Source: Aliirhizobium wenxiniae (GTDB lineage Bacteria > Pseudomonadota > Alphaproteobacteria > Rhizobiales > Rhizobiaceae). Taken from it: 64,000 nt of DNA. Location of the stretch: positions 372,001-436,000 of the forward strand of contig NZ_JACHEG010000003.1 of the NCBI RefSeq assembly GCF_014201355.1. Reading direction: 5' to 3'. Shown in pieces: positions 26,788 to 34,800 of the stretch. Position 1 is the stretch's first letter. Each line of letters starts with the position of its first letter. Under the pieces are notes generated by a model that did not search any database, had not been told where the DNA came from, and saw only the letters and a program-made list of their open reading frames with translations. The position numbers and the translations under genes were made by a program.

Positions 26788-26801
26788 CATCTAACTAGAT
26801 G
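26788..26801. promoter_or_regulatory. Palindrome before the single-domain receiver gene
   Basis: CATCTA-AC-TAGATG is a perfect 6-bp dyad ending 11 bases before the start codon. It may be an operator or a leader hairpin. Confidence 0.4.
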
Positions 26802-26812
26802 TCAAAGCCCGT

Positions 26813-27199
26813 ATGTCGGGCAAAAGGAAACATCAGGTGTCTGGCGACAAAAAATCCGTTGCGATCGTCGACGACGACGAGGCGCTGCTCGAGGCCACTT
26901 CAGGCTTTCTCGAGTCCATGGGCTATGACGCCCTTCCCTTTAGCTCTGGGCGCTCGTTTCTCGCCTATGATCATATCGACCTTGTCGCTCTGTTGTTGAC
27001 CGACATCAACATGCCCGAGATGACCGGGCTTGAGCTGCTTGATATCGTGAAGAAGCGTTGGCCGGAAATGCCGATCATAATGATGACCGCCCTGAAGGAC
27101 GAAGTCATCAGGAGACGTGCGATCGCCGGCGGGGCTAAGGATCTTCTCCAAAAGCCGATTCTGGCCGACGACCTGATCAGGTGCATTGAGGAAGTCTGA
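26813..27199 (+). CDS. Single-domain response regulator (CheY-like receiver)
   Basis: A 128-residue receiver with no output domain. It has DDDE near the N-terminus, phospho-acceptor Asp64 in LLTDINMPEMTG, Thr92 in MMTAL and Lys114 in LQKPI, so all catalytic residues are intact. It starts 122 bases after the FixJ-type gene. A GTG at 26837 after AGGAAACATCAG is an alternative start. Stand-alone receivers can act as phosphate sinks or phosphorelay intermediates. Here it could compete with the FixJ-type regulator for the kinase fusion or for the kinase at 56330. Confidence 0.9.
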   Translation: MSGKRKHQVSGDKKSVAIVDDDEALLEATSGFLESMGYDALPFSSGRSFLAYDHIDLVALLLTDINMPEMTGLELLDIVKKRWPEMPIIMMTALKDEVIRRRAIAGGAKDLLQKPILADDLIRCIEEV

Positions 27200-27234
27200 G
27201 CTGACGATCACCGTGGCGAGATGAGATCCCGCGC

Positions 27235-27786
27235 TCACTCCCCGGAAATGACGCCGATCTGCTGAAGGAAGGTCAGATTGTCCTCCAGATGCCAGTTGTC
27301 GGTGATGCGCCCCTCACGGACCCTAAGGATGTCGGTCGCAATGAAGTCCACGGCTTCGCCGTTGCCTTGCCTGCCCATGAATTCGCCTGTGAAATGGCCC
27401 GTGAAGCGCAGGTGTGACACCACCCGGTCTCCAACGAAAAGTCGCTGCACGACTTCCGCACGAAGGTCTGGTACGGCGGCAAGAAACGCTTTCGACGCAA
27501 TCACAGGGCCAGTCGGGCCCTGGGGTCGCCCTGCCGGAAGGGTGTGGTCCACGAAGTCTCTCGATATCGCGGCGTCGAGCAGCGCCTGGCTACCGTTATT
27601 CCAGAAGCCGTAGAAGTTGTCGGCGGCTGTGGCGCTTTGCGCGAAAAGCTTTCGGTCTGCCCCTCTTTCGAAGATGGTCTCGCGCGGCTGTGCGATCTGG
27701 ACCGCCGTTTTGTCATCCACTTGGGCGGCACTCGCGAATGGGACGCTCAGGAAAAGGAGGCTGACCGAAAAAAGAGCGTTGCGCAT
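27235..27786 (-). CDS. Exported SnoaL-like (NTF2-fold) protein
   Basis: A 183-residue protein with a signal peptide (NALFSVSLLFLSVPFASA) and a SnoaL/ester-cyclase-like NTF2-fold domain, seen in FVDHTLPAGRPQGPTG, HLRFTGHFTGEFMG and DILRVREGRITDNWHLEDN. SnoaL relatives act as cyclases, isomerases or binding proteins, and the conserved His/Asp pattern suggests ligand binding or acid-base chemistry. It is convergent with the receiver gene. The substrate is unknown, but other NTF2-fold genes lie at 31.6-32.5 kb. Confidence 0.8.
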   Translation of the reverse strand: MRNALFSVSLLFLSVPFASAAQVDDKTAVQIAQPRETIFERGADRKLFAQSATAADNFYGFWNNGSQALLDAAISRDFVDHTLPAGRPQGPTGPVIASKAFLAAVPDLRAEVVQRLFVGDRVVSHLRFTGHFTGEFMGRQGNGEAVDFIATDILRVREGRITDNWHLEDNLTFLQQIGVISGE

Positions 27787-27956
27787 GCGATAATATCCAG
27801 ACGAGCTTTGTTACCGAACTTTGGTCGAGACAATGGGCTTTCGCGTTCCTCGTTTCTTGTAAAAAGCAGTTCCGGCGAGCATACGAGAAGTAGGCAAAGG
27901 CCGACGAAAATTGCTCGTCGGCCTTGCGTAGAACCATCATTTGGAAGAGCAAGCCC

Positions 27957-28424
27957 TCAGATGGCTGGCTTGAGGTGCAGCTGCGTGATCCCGACGGAGA
28001 CATCAAGCCCTTCCCGTCCACTGACAGCGATCGGCTGCAGAGAAAATGTGCCGTGGGTTCCGCCCGTAAGGATAGCCGCGCCGCCGCCAACGCCGACTGC
28101 TGCCGCAGCTTCCACGCCACGATAGGTGCCCTCCAGGTCGAAGCTCTGCTGCCTGCTGAGCGCGGTGACGGCCCACACCATTTTCGCCTTCTCAACTTGG
28201 CCGATATCGAGCCCGAAATTGTCGATCAGACCCGCGTAGTGCACAGATGCACCCTGCTCGGATGGGAGGAAGAGGCAATTGACGTCCTGCTTCGAGCCGA
28301 GAACTTCTCCTGCGGAACGTGAAAGCTCGCATTCCAGTCGGCCGGCAACGAAATGTTCAGAAGCCGCAAAGGCAGGTTCGAAGGCTATGGCGGTAAGCGA
28401 GACGATTAGAAACGTGAAGCGCAT
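27957..28424 (-). CDS. Exported DUF992 protein
   Basis: A 155-residue secreted protein. A signal peptide ending AFA-AS is followed by the DUF992 pattern: GRLECELSRSAGEVLGSKQDVNCLFLPS, then YAGLIDNFGLDIG, MVWAV, and a Gly-rich stretch (AAAVGVGGGAAILTGG) ending in LQPIAVSG. DUF992 is largely confined to Alphaproteobacteria and has no known function. The two cysteines could form a disulfide. AAGGAA precedes the ATG. The gene is monocistronic as far as can be seen. Confidence 0.85.
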   Translation of the reverse strand: MRFTFLIVSLTAIAFEPAFAASEHFVAGRLECELSRSAGEVLGSKQDVNCLFLPSEQGASVHYAGLIDNFGLDIGQVEKAKMVWAVTALSRQQSFDLEGTYRGVEAAAAVGVGGGAAILTGGTHGTFSLQPIAVSGREGLDVSVGITQLHLKPAI

Positions 28425-28608
28425 GTGGGTTCCTTTCTGTTCAGTCGTGTTCTTTTGAATCTATGCTCTGGTCCCGCTCTCATGGAGCGCGGCGCTTCCG
28501 GTGGCGGAGCCACCTCAAACCAAAGCGGCTACCCGTCACTGACGATGTAAGGATGTCAGTCATGAGCTTGGTCAGCTTGTCGATTTCAGTTCCGCAAATT
28601 TGGTTTGG

Positions 28609-29160
28609 TCAATTGAGGCGCGCGGAGTTCGCTTCCCGGCGAGTGGACGAAGAGTGACTTGCCGAGACCGGGCGGTTCATGGAGCTGAAAGTGCGACGCC
28701 AGTAATTCGGTGTAGTTCCGAAGACCTTGCGGAAGGTCTTGCAAAGGTGGGCTTGGTCGGCCATCCCGCAATCCAAGGCAATCTCGCTGAGTGCTGCATC
28801 GGTTTCGATGATAAGCTCTTTTGCCAGCTCCATGCGGCGGCGAAGGACGTAGGTGTAAGGGCTCTCATTGTACGCCGTCTTGAAGACCCTGGAGAAATAG
28901 GTCTTGCTGAGCTTCGTCAGAGCTGCCAGTTCCTCGACCTTGATCGTCTCCGTCAGGTGTTCTTCGATGAACTGCATGATCTTGCGGCGCTGCCAGGGCA
29001 GCAGACGGTCACGCTGTACGACTTCCGAGGACAGGTCCGGTAACACCATCGGGGCATGGGGGACTGCGGGAACCGCGGCCGACAGATCGATATCCGAGAC
29101 GATTGCCAGCGATGCCGCTGCGATGATCTTGTGGTCCTTGGTGGGGATATAGGCGCTCAT
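28609..29160 (-). CDS. AraC family transcriptional regulator
   Basis: A 183-residue regulator with a short N-terminal segment and a complete AraC HTH pair: IMQFIEEHLTETIKVEELAALTKLSKTYFSRVFKTAYNESP, then LSEIALDCGMADQAHLCKTFRKVFGTTP. The family-typical effector domain is missing, so it is a SoxS/MarA-like small activator or senses its signal through about 60 N-terminal residues. ATG 29160 with GGAGAG five bases upstream is preferred to a start 219 bases further up. No divergent target gene is close. Confidence 0.88.
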   Translation of the reverse strand: MSAYIPTKDHKIIAAASLAIVSDIDLSAAVPAVPHAPMVLPDLSSEVVQRDRLLPWQRRKIMQFIEEHLTETIKVEELAALTKLSKTYFSRVFKTAYNESPYTYVLRRRMELAKELIIETDAALSEIALDCGMADQAHLCKTFRKVFGTTPNYWRRTFSSMNRPVSASHSSSTRREANSARLN

Positions 29161-29464
29161 CAGTGCTCTCCGTGATTTGAATTTCGATGAGCAGATGTTG
29201 CCTCCCCGGGGTTCTGAAATCTGTTCGGACCACCGTGTGTCGAGACCATACCTTCTGGTTAGACGTGGCAGGCCAAAGCGTGATCTCGATCTAACTTCCG
29301 GTGGGACTCTCGCGTTAGAGAGGCTGCGGGCGAGCGGTGAGGATCCCGGAGAGAAGAGACAATCCGGAATCACCTGCACCTTGATGGGCTGCCGGAATTT
29401 GCAAGAAAATCACCAGTGCTAGATATACGTTAGCGTAGCGTCAGCGCATGGGAGCGGTATCCAG
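29161..29464. other. Intergenic region between AraC and MobA-like genes
   Basis: About 300 bases between divergent genes. It must contain both promoters. I see no coding signal; the AraC frame stays open into it but without a plausible start. Confidence 0.5.
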
Positions 29465-30070
29465 ATGGGGATGAAGGTTGCGATAGCGGTACTGGCCGCC
29501 GGGCGTTCAACCCGTATGGGCAGCTTCAACAAGCTCCTTTCCAGGTTCGGAGAAGTGCCTTTGGTGCAGCTGTCCATCACCCAGGCGATCGCCGCTGGCC
29601 GAGGTCCAGTATTCCTCGTAACGGGCCACATGGCTGACGAGATCCGTGAAGCGATCTCTGGTTTTCCTGTGACAATCGTTCACAATAGCGAATACGCTTC
29701 TGGACTCTCGTCTTCGATACGAACCGCGTTGCGCGTAATCCCGGACGACTGCGCTGGCGTGCTCATCCACCTGGCGGACATGCCACTCGTCACCGAAATC
29801 GATATAGCGGCGATATCCGACGCATTTATTTGCAATGAGGGTGGTGTAGTGGTGCGAGCTACGGCATGCGGCAAACCCGGAAACCCGGTCGTTCTACCAA
29901 GATCGTTATTCTCGGAGCTCTCGCTGCTTGAAGGCGACACAGGCGCGCGTGGGCTTATCGCGGCAAGCGAAATTCCCGTGATCGACGTGGAGATTGGCCG
30001 TGCGGCTTCGTACGACGTTGACACGCCCGAAGCCTTGGAAGCGGCTGGCGGCTTTAGACCTTCGCGTTGA
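29465..30070 (+). CDS. MobA/MocA-like NTP transferase
   Basis: A 201-residue nucleotidyltransferase. The N-terminal signature VLAAGRSTRMGSFNKLL binds the nucleotide, and HLADMPLVT carries the metal-binding Asp of the LxGDMP-type motif. The family adds CMP or GMP to molybdopterin (MocA, MobA), and this short stand-alone form is most like MocA, which matures the cytosine-dinucleotide cofactor of xanthine-dehydrogenase-family enzymes. It would fit functionally with XdhC and the tri-haem cytochrome 13 kb upstream, but is not in the same operon. Substrate choice (CTP or other) cannot be read here. Confidence 0.8.
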   Translation: MGMKVAIAVLAAGRSTRMGSFNKLLSRFGEVPLVQLSITQAIAAGRGPVFLVTGHMADEIREAISGFPVTIVHNSEYASGLSSSIRTALRVIPDDCAGVLIHLADMPLVTEIDIAAISDAFICNEGGVVVRATACGKPGNPVVLPRSLFSELSLLEGDTGARGLIAASEIPVIDVEIGRAASYDVDTPEALEAAGGFRPSR

Positions 30071-30320
30071 AGTAACTGGATGGGTTGTCAATCGGCTCTG
30101 TTCCGATTGGGTCGTCAACGGAAGACCGCAACACAGCTGCCGACGATTAGTGAGAATGCCCAGATCCTTTTGACGGCTACAGGCGCTCCTCAGGTCGACG
30201 CGTCCAACGCCCCACACAATGGACTGGGCGCCAGGATAGTGATCCACCCAAACAATCGCAGCTGTTCGGTCGATATTTTAGCCCGCCCGTGCATCCGCAA
30301 TCAAACTCCTGGAGCCGATA

Positions 30321-30695
30321 TCACTTGGTCGGGAGCGTCCTGACAGTCAGTTTGTTCCCGTCAGGATCACGAAGATATGCCACGAACGATCCGTCGGGCC
30401 GCTCGGTTGGCGGACTCTCTATCGAGGTTCCACCGTGCGCGACCCCGGCCGTATGCCAAGCGACAACATGACCCTGGCTTTTAGCGACAATACCAATCGT
30501 TGCACCGTTCGCGACCGTTGCAGGGTTGCCGTCGATCGGCGTTGTGATCATCAATCGCCCGCCGTCGTGGGTATAGATTAGTCTTCCTCTCACATCCATT
30601 TCACCGGGCGAACCGTCCAACGAGAGGAACGTGGCATCGTAAAACCTCCTGGCACGCTCCAGATCGTTACTGCCAATCATGACATGGGTGAACAT
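30321..30695 (-). CDS. VOC (glyoxalase/bleomycin resistance) family protein
   Basis: A 124-residue VOC protein: two beta-alpha-beta3 units starting with FTHVMIGSNDLERARRFYDATF and ending with FVAYLRDPDGNKLTVRTL. The metal-binding positions His4 near the N-terminus and Asp/Glu in the second unit are partly recognisable. Members are glyoxalases, dioxygenases or drug-binding proteins; this compact type is usually of unknown substrate. GGAG lies seven bases before the ATG. It stands alone. Confidence 0.85.
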   Translation of the reverse strand: MFTHVMIGSNDLERARRFYDATFLSLDGSPGEMDVRGRLIYTHDGGRLMITTPIDGNPATVANGATIGIVAKSQGHVVAWHTAGVAHGGTSIESPPTERPDGSFVAYLRDPDGNKLTVRTLPTK

Positions 30696-31010
30696 GCTTC
30701 ATCTCCAATGAATTCTTGATATGTCCTATAGCCAGAAGATTATGCCTTAGTAATCGGTCGCTCACAAAATAGCGGATCGAAGGGGCATCTATCGGCCTGA
30801 GAGTTGTGAGATCGTCGATTTGGGCGCGTTCTCTCCCGGTAAGTCTGATGTCGGTTCAATCCGGAAGTCACCGGTATCCGCTGCGTTGCCGTCTTCGCGA
30901 CCCAAGGATACAGCCCAGCAAATCACCACCAGCTATTCCAGGCCAGCATTGCACAATAAAAGTGGGGGCGTTTGCTGCAGATAAGATCACACGGCGCTTA
31001 GCTGGAACAA
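30696..31010. other. Intergenic region, no gene seen
   Basis: About 315 bases between divergent genes (VOC protein and small membrane protein). No recognisable coding frame; presumably promoters. Confidence 0.5.
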
Positions 31011-31250
31011 ATGAGAGTCTTGGTTATGGATTGGGTACCTATAGTCTTTGTTACGTTTAAGGTCGCCGCTTTAGGTGCGGCGATGTTTTTCGCCATTAAG
31101 TGGCACTATGATCAAGAGAAGAAGGTGGACAAGCGAGCCATTTTAGGGACGGTCGGCAAAATGGCCGCAGTCTTCCTGTTAGCTGTACTAGGCGTGGGAA
31201 CCATCGCGTTCGTCCTTGGCAGCATGCTTGGTTTGGACCTGGGCTTCTGA
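31011..31250 (+). CDS. Small two-helix membrane protein, function unknown
   Basis: A 79-residue protein with two predicted helices (WVPIVFVTFKVAALGAAMFFAI and MAAVFLLAVLGVGTIAFVLG) separated by a charged loop rich in Lys and Asp. An ATG at 31026 just before WVPIV is an alternative start. I cannot assign a family. Clear amphipathic design and reasonable codon use make it a credible gene, but it lacks a strong ribosome site and clear neighbours. Confidence 0.5.
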   Translation: MRVLVMDWVPIVFVTFKVAALGAAMFFAIKWHYDQEKKVDKRAILGTVGKMAAVFLLAVLGVGTIAFVLGSMLGLDLGF

Positions 31251-31609
31251 TGAAGGCGTAATTGATTCCCAACCCCGCAAGCATGCCCACGGGGATCGAC
31301 AACACTTTGATTGCATTTAGTCGATGTTTAACGGCAGGGTCCTGCATCCGCGAACGGACAGGATCCACTGTGAGCGCTTTTTTTCGTACTTTGACCAAGT
31401 GCGGTAGGCCGTCCTGAACGCTATCGCTGAAGCATTGACGGCAGGTAAGCGCCACAAGCGGACACGGCGCAGCCCCTAGCCACACCATAGGCTGCTTAAC
31501 CGCCCTGCTCCCTGATTGCTGCAGCGTCTGTTTGGATACTAAACGCAGGAATATCGAGAGGGCGGCGAACAATGTCTCGCCGCCACCCTCCTTGAGCACA
31601 CATGGGAGG
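31251..31609. other. Intergenic region, no gene seen
   Basis: About 360 bases between convergent genes. A long minus-strand frame crosses it but also covers the SnoaL gene in another frame and has no family features. Nothing functional was recognised. Confidence 0.5.
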
Positions 31610-32080
31610 CTAGATGCCGGAGAGAACTCCAATGTCGCCGGTGCGCCAGACGTTGTCGACCGTGTTGCGGGTGATGACCCAGAGGTCGCCGTTCCTCTTG
31701 AGTTCGACATCGTAGCGGTTCTTCATCAGGTAGTGACGCGAGGGATCGCTGCGGGGAACGTGCTGCGCCTCGACGAGAACTTCCATGCGTGCCGTGTCAC
31801 CGTCGATGGTCACCCGCGGATTGCTGACGGAATGCGTCGTATCCAGGGCGGCGAGCGATGTCGTCAGCGCGGAAACGATGACGTCCCGGCCCTCGATGAC
31901 CGGATAGTCGAATCCGGCCTTGGCGGCAGCCGGCCGGAAGTCGGAGACGGCATTCTCCGCCAAAGATGACGAGAGGAGATTGTTGTCGCGAAAATCGATG
32001 CCGGCGGCAAAGCGATAGAGAGCCTCAACGACGGCTAGTCTGTCTGCTGCGTCCTGTGCGAATGATGGTGAAATGGTCAT
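31610..32080 (-). CDS. SnoaL-like NTF2-fold protein
   Basis: A 156-residue NTF2-fold protein of the SnoaL_4 type: RLAVVEALYRFAAGIDFRDNNLLSSSLAENAVSDF is the typical opening helix pair, followed by THSVSNPRVTIDGDTARMEVLVEAQH and YDVELKRNGDLWVITRNTVDNVWRTGD. Such proteins resemble ring-hydroxylating dioxygenase beta subunits, scytalone dehydratase and isomerases. ATG 32080 has AAGGAG seven bases upstream. It is last in the minus-strand series SDR, VOC, saccharopine-dehydrogenase-like, NTF2-fold, SnoaL, about 100 bases after its neighbour. Confidence 0.85.
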   Translation of the reverse strand: MTISPSFAQDAADRLAVVEALYRFAAGIDFRDNNLLSSSLAENAVSDFRPAAAKAGFDYPVIEGRDVIVSALTTSLAALDTTHSVSNPRVTIDGDTARMEVLVEAQHVPRSDPSRHYLMKNRYDVELKRNGDLWVITRNTVDNVWRTGDIGVLSGI

Positions 32081-32184
32081 GAACGTGCTCCTTGTCATGC
32101 CGGAGGCCTACGGAATGCAGACCGTCCCCAGCATCGGCGCGTTGGGCGCCGATGTTTCTGGTTCGATAGGACTGGTGGGGTCTG

Positions 32185-32532
32185 CTATTCGAGATCGGCG
32201 TCGATGCGCTCGATCAGGCCGGTGGGATTGATCGCGATCTTCAGGATGCCGATCTCGTGTCCGAAATCGCCGGTGAAATCTAGCCGGACGCTCGAATGGA
32301 AGGTGTCCAGTTCTTCCACGGACAGCAGCTCGCTGCTGGTGCTGTAGCCGACAAAGAACCGCTCGAGGTATTGGCGGACACCAGTGTGGCCAATGAAGGC
32401 GTCGCCGACCGAGACATCGTCAATGACGGCGTCGGTTGCGAACAAGGACAGTGTCCCTTCCACGTCGAAGGCATTGGCGGCCGCGATGAAGGATTCGACA
32501 AGCTTTTGCATGATCGCCGGTTCCTCAGCCAT
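32185..32532 (-). CDS. NTF2-fold (SnoaL-like) protein
   Basis: A 115-residue single-domain NTF2-fold protein (MQKLVESFIAAANAFDVEGTLSLFATDAVIDD, then GHTGVRQYLERFF). The start codon overlaps the end of the preceding gene by eight bases, so it is translationally coupled; the longer open frame upstream is only overlap with that gene. It is probably an isomerase, cyclase or dehydratase, or a binding protein, acting with the upstream enzymes. The substrate is unknown. Confidence 0.82.
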   Translation of the reverse strand: MAEEPAIMQKLVESFIAAANAFDVEGTLSLFATDAVIDDVSVGDAFIGHTGVRQYLERFFVGYSTSSELLSVEELDTFHSSVRLDFTGDFGHEIGILKIAINPTGLIERIDADLE

Positions 32533-33508
32533 CGCTGATCGAGGTGTCGGCAATGGTCTGCGCAAAGCCGGCGCCGAACAGGGTAGCGGGAGTCTGGAAA
32601 CCAGGACGGACTTCGCCGCCGAGAACGCGCCGGCCGGCCTCGGCTGCCGCCATCGCCGTAAACGTGTAGCCGTTGACCGTATCGAGGACGGAATGGGTGA
32701 CCTTCCCATCCGCGCCGGTGACTTCGACGGACGCCTGATAGCGGTTCGCCAGTCTCTCCTCTTCACTCGGGCCGTCCGGAAGTGTCGAAAGATCACCCTG
32801 TGGGAAACCGTCGCCAGTGACATGCACGAAGGTCTCGACATCGGGAACACCCGTCGCCCGCCAGATGGTGACGAGATCGGGCAACGTCACCGGGAAGCAG
32901 TCGACCGCACCGCTGCCAAAATCGAACTTCCGGATGCCGTCGGCGGCAATGGCCACAAGCTCGCCGTCCACCCGCGCCAGGGTCTCGACGGTGACGTTCT
33001 CCATGGCGCTGATCGCCGATCCGCGCGAAAGTCCGCCCGCCACATGCAGCGCGATCCTGATCTTGCGAGGGTCGTTCACACGCGATGCCGCATGTCCCGC
33101 GAGACTGCCGAGCATGGCGACACTGCCACCGCCGCCCGGTATGAGCATGACACCTGCAGCCTTCGCGTCGTCGTCCAAAGTTTCGGCCAGACGATAGCTG
33201 TCGAGTTCGGCGGCGGTGTCGAGATAGTGGACACCGTTGCGCATCGACGCCTTCATCAGGGCGTTGGCCGTGCGCATAAACGGACCGGCGCAGTTCAGAA
33301 GGACGGAGGTGCCTGCCAGATCGGCATCGATCGCTGCAGCATCGTCGAGACCAAAGACGCGGTATTCGACGCCGAGTTCTGCAGAAAGCGTTGAAAGGGT
33401 CGCTTCGTTGCGGCCCGCGAGAACAAGCGGCGTGCCTGCTTTCTTCGCATGCTCAGCCGCCATGCGGCCGGTATAGCCGGTCGCGCCGTAGATCATCAGT
33501 TTTGTCAT
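32525..33508 (-). CDS. Saccharopine dehydrogenase-like NAD(P)-binding oxidoreductase
   Basis: A 327-residue protein starting KLMIYGATGYTGRMAAEHAKK, with the dinucleotide-binding GATGYTG and the next-strand LAGRNEATL of the saccharopine-dehydrogenase/trans-acting enoyl-reductase family. Later segments are VLLNCAGPFMRT, GVHYLDTAAELD and a Gly-rich IPGGGGSVAML. The family includes reductases of polyketide-like and lipid substrates, so the name does not imply lysine metabolism. The start lies one base after the VOC stop codon. The coupled order suggests a compact pathway. Confidence 0.88.
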   Translation of the reverse strand: MTKLMIYGATGYTGRMAAEHAKKAGTPLVLAGRNEATLSTLSAELGVEYRVFGLDDAAAIDADLAGTSVLLNCAGPFMRTANALMKASMRNGVHYLDTAAELDSYRLAETLDDDAKAAGVMLIPGGGGSVAMLGSLAGHAASRVNDPRKIRIALHVAGGLSRGSAISAMENVTVETLARVDGELVAIAADGIRKFDFGSGAVDCFPVTLPDLVTIWRATGVPDVETFVHVTGDGFPQGDLSTLPDGPSEEERLANRYQASVEVTGADGKVTHSVLDTVNGYTFTAMAAAEAGRRVLGGEVRPGFQTPATLFGAGFAQTIADTSISDG

Positions 33509-33509
33509 T

Positions 33510-33905
33510 TTAGTGCTGCCATTCCTTGTAGACGAATTCGAGGCTGTAGCCGTCCGGATTACGGACCTGGGCGGCGTAATAGCGGGGGTCGTAGTGGAGC
33601 TGTGCTCCCGGCGGATGGATTTCCGAAGCGCCTGCCAACATGGCGGCGGCGAAGGCGGCGTCGACCTGGGAGGTGCCATCGGCGACGAAGCCGATATGAG
33701 CGGCACGGCCTTCGACCACGCCTTCGCGGAGCCAGAAAAATACCCGGCCGTTTGCGCCGAACCCCTTCAGGTCGGGATGTCCGGGAGGGCCGTCCTTGCC
33801 TTCGTAGTCGTGGGCGTGAACGATGCCGAGTGGGGCCAACGCCGCCTCGTAGAAGGCGATTGAGCGATCGATATCGCTGACGGAAATGAAGACATGGTCG
33901 AGCAT
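33510..33905 (-). CDS. VOC family protein (glyoxalase-like)
   Basis: A 131-residue VOC protein: LDHVFISVSDIDRSIAFYEAALAPLGI opens the first unit with the expected metal-ligand His3, and AAHIGFVADG opens the second with a His. The C-terminal strand RNPDGYSLEFVYKEWQ carries the Glu ligand. AAGGAG precedes the ATG. It lies 15 bases after the SDR and one base before the next gene. A metal-dependent lyase, isomerase or thiol-transfer reaction is likely; the substrate is unknown. Confidence 0.9.
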   Translation of the reverse strand: MLDHVFISVSDIDRSIAFYEAALAPLGIVHAHDYEGKDGPPGHPDLKGFGANGRVFFWLREGVVEGRAAHIGFVADGTSQVDAAFAAAMLAGASEIHPPGAQLHYDPRYYAAQVRNPDGYSLEFVYKEWQH

Positions 33906-33920
33906 ATCGTTCTCCTTCGT

Positions 33921-34664
33921 TCAGATGATGTAGCCGCCTGCGACCTCGATGTTCTGGGCGTTGATCCAGCGGTTCTCGGAAGACAGAAGGCTGGCGACAA
34001 CGCCACCGATCTCTTCAGACTCGCCAACGCGGCCAAGTGCCGTCTGGCCTGCAAGCATCGCCTCGAACTCGTCGTTCAGGCCGCCGCCGAGTTCCGTGCG
34101 GATTGCGCCGGGCGCGATCGAGTTTGCCCGGATGTCCCGCTCGCCGAACTCCTTGGCCATGTAGCGGGTCAGGACCTCAAGACCACCCTTGAATGCCGCG
34201 TAGGGTGCGACGCCTGCGGTTGCCACGCGCGTGGTCGCACTGGTGATGTTGATGATCTGGCCGCCGTCGGCCATCAGCGGGAGCAGGATCTGGGTGAGGA
34301 AGAACGGCCCCTTCAGATGGACGTTGAACAGCCCGTCGAACTGTTCTTCCGTAACAGTCTCGATCGGATTGAAGAGGCCGTATCCGGCATTGTTGACGAG
34401 ATAGTCGAAATCGCCCCGGCCGAAGACGGACCGCAGTTTCGATGCAACAGTATCCCGGAAGGCCGGGAACGCGCCGATGTCGCCGACGTCGAGTTTTAGG
34501 GCAACGGCCTTGCCGCCGTTCCCCATGATCGTCTTCACGACATCATCCGCTTTTGCCGGGTTGCTGTTGTAGGTCACGACGACGCCCATTCCTTTAGCCG
34601 CGCATTCGATGGCTGTGCTGGCGCCGAGACCCCGGCTTCCCCCAGTGACGATGACGATCTTCAT
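33921..34664 (-). CDS. Short-chain dehydrogenase/reductase
   Basis: A 247-residue classical SDR: TGGSRGLG near residue 7, NNAG in the fourth strand, and a catalytic Tyr-x3-Lys (YAAFK) after SATTR. It ends with the usual family C-terminus (INAQNIEVAGGY). It is the first gene of the five-gene minus-strand operon and is divergent from an AraC regulator. The ATG at 34664 is chosen because it starts MKIVIVTGG; the open frame continues 138 bases upstream without support. The substrate is unknown. Confidence 0.92.
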   Translation of the reverse strand: MKIVIVTGGSRGLGASTAIECAAKGMGVVVTYNSNPAKADDVVKTIMGNGGKAVALKLDVGDIGAFPAFRDTVASKLRSVFGRGDFDYLVNNAGYGLFNPIETVTEEQFDGLFNVHLKGPFFLTQILLPLMADGGQIINITSATTRVATAGVAPYAAFKGGLEVLTRYMAKEFGERDIRANSIAPGAIRTELGGGLNDEFEAMLAGQTALGRVGESEEIGGVVASLLSSENRWINAQNIEVAGGYII

Positions 34665-34800
34665 GGCTGTTTCTCTGTCCGTTTGGTGTGACCTGAAGCT
34701 AGGCCTGCGCGGTCTCGCCCGCTCACCTATTCCTCTCCGAAGCTTGCCTATTTCTGCTTCCCTGTTGCAGAGGCGATCCTGCCCTGTCACGGTCACCTTC

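Noticed and set aside
31096..31710. 204-codon minus-strand frame overlapping the small membrane gene and the SnoaL gene
   Set aside because: It overlaps two better-supported frames and contains no recognisable domain.
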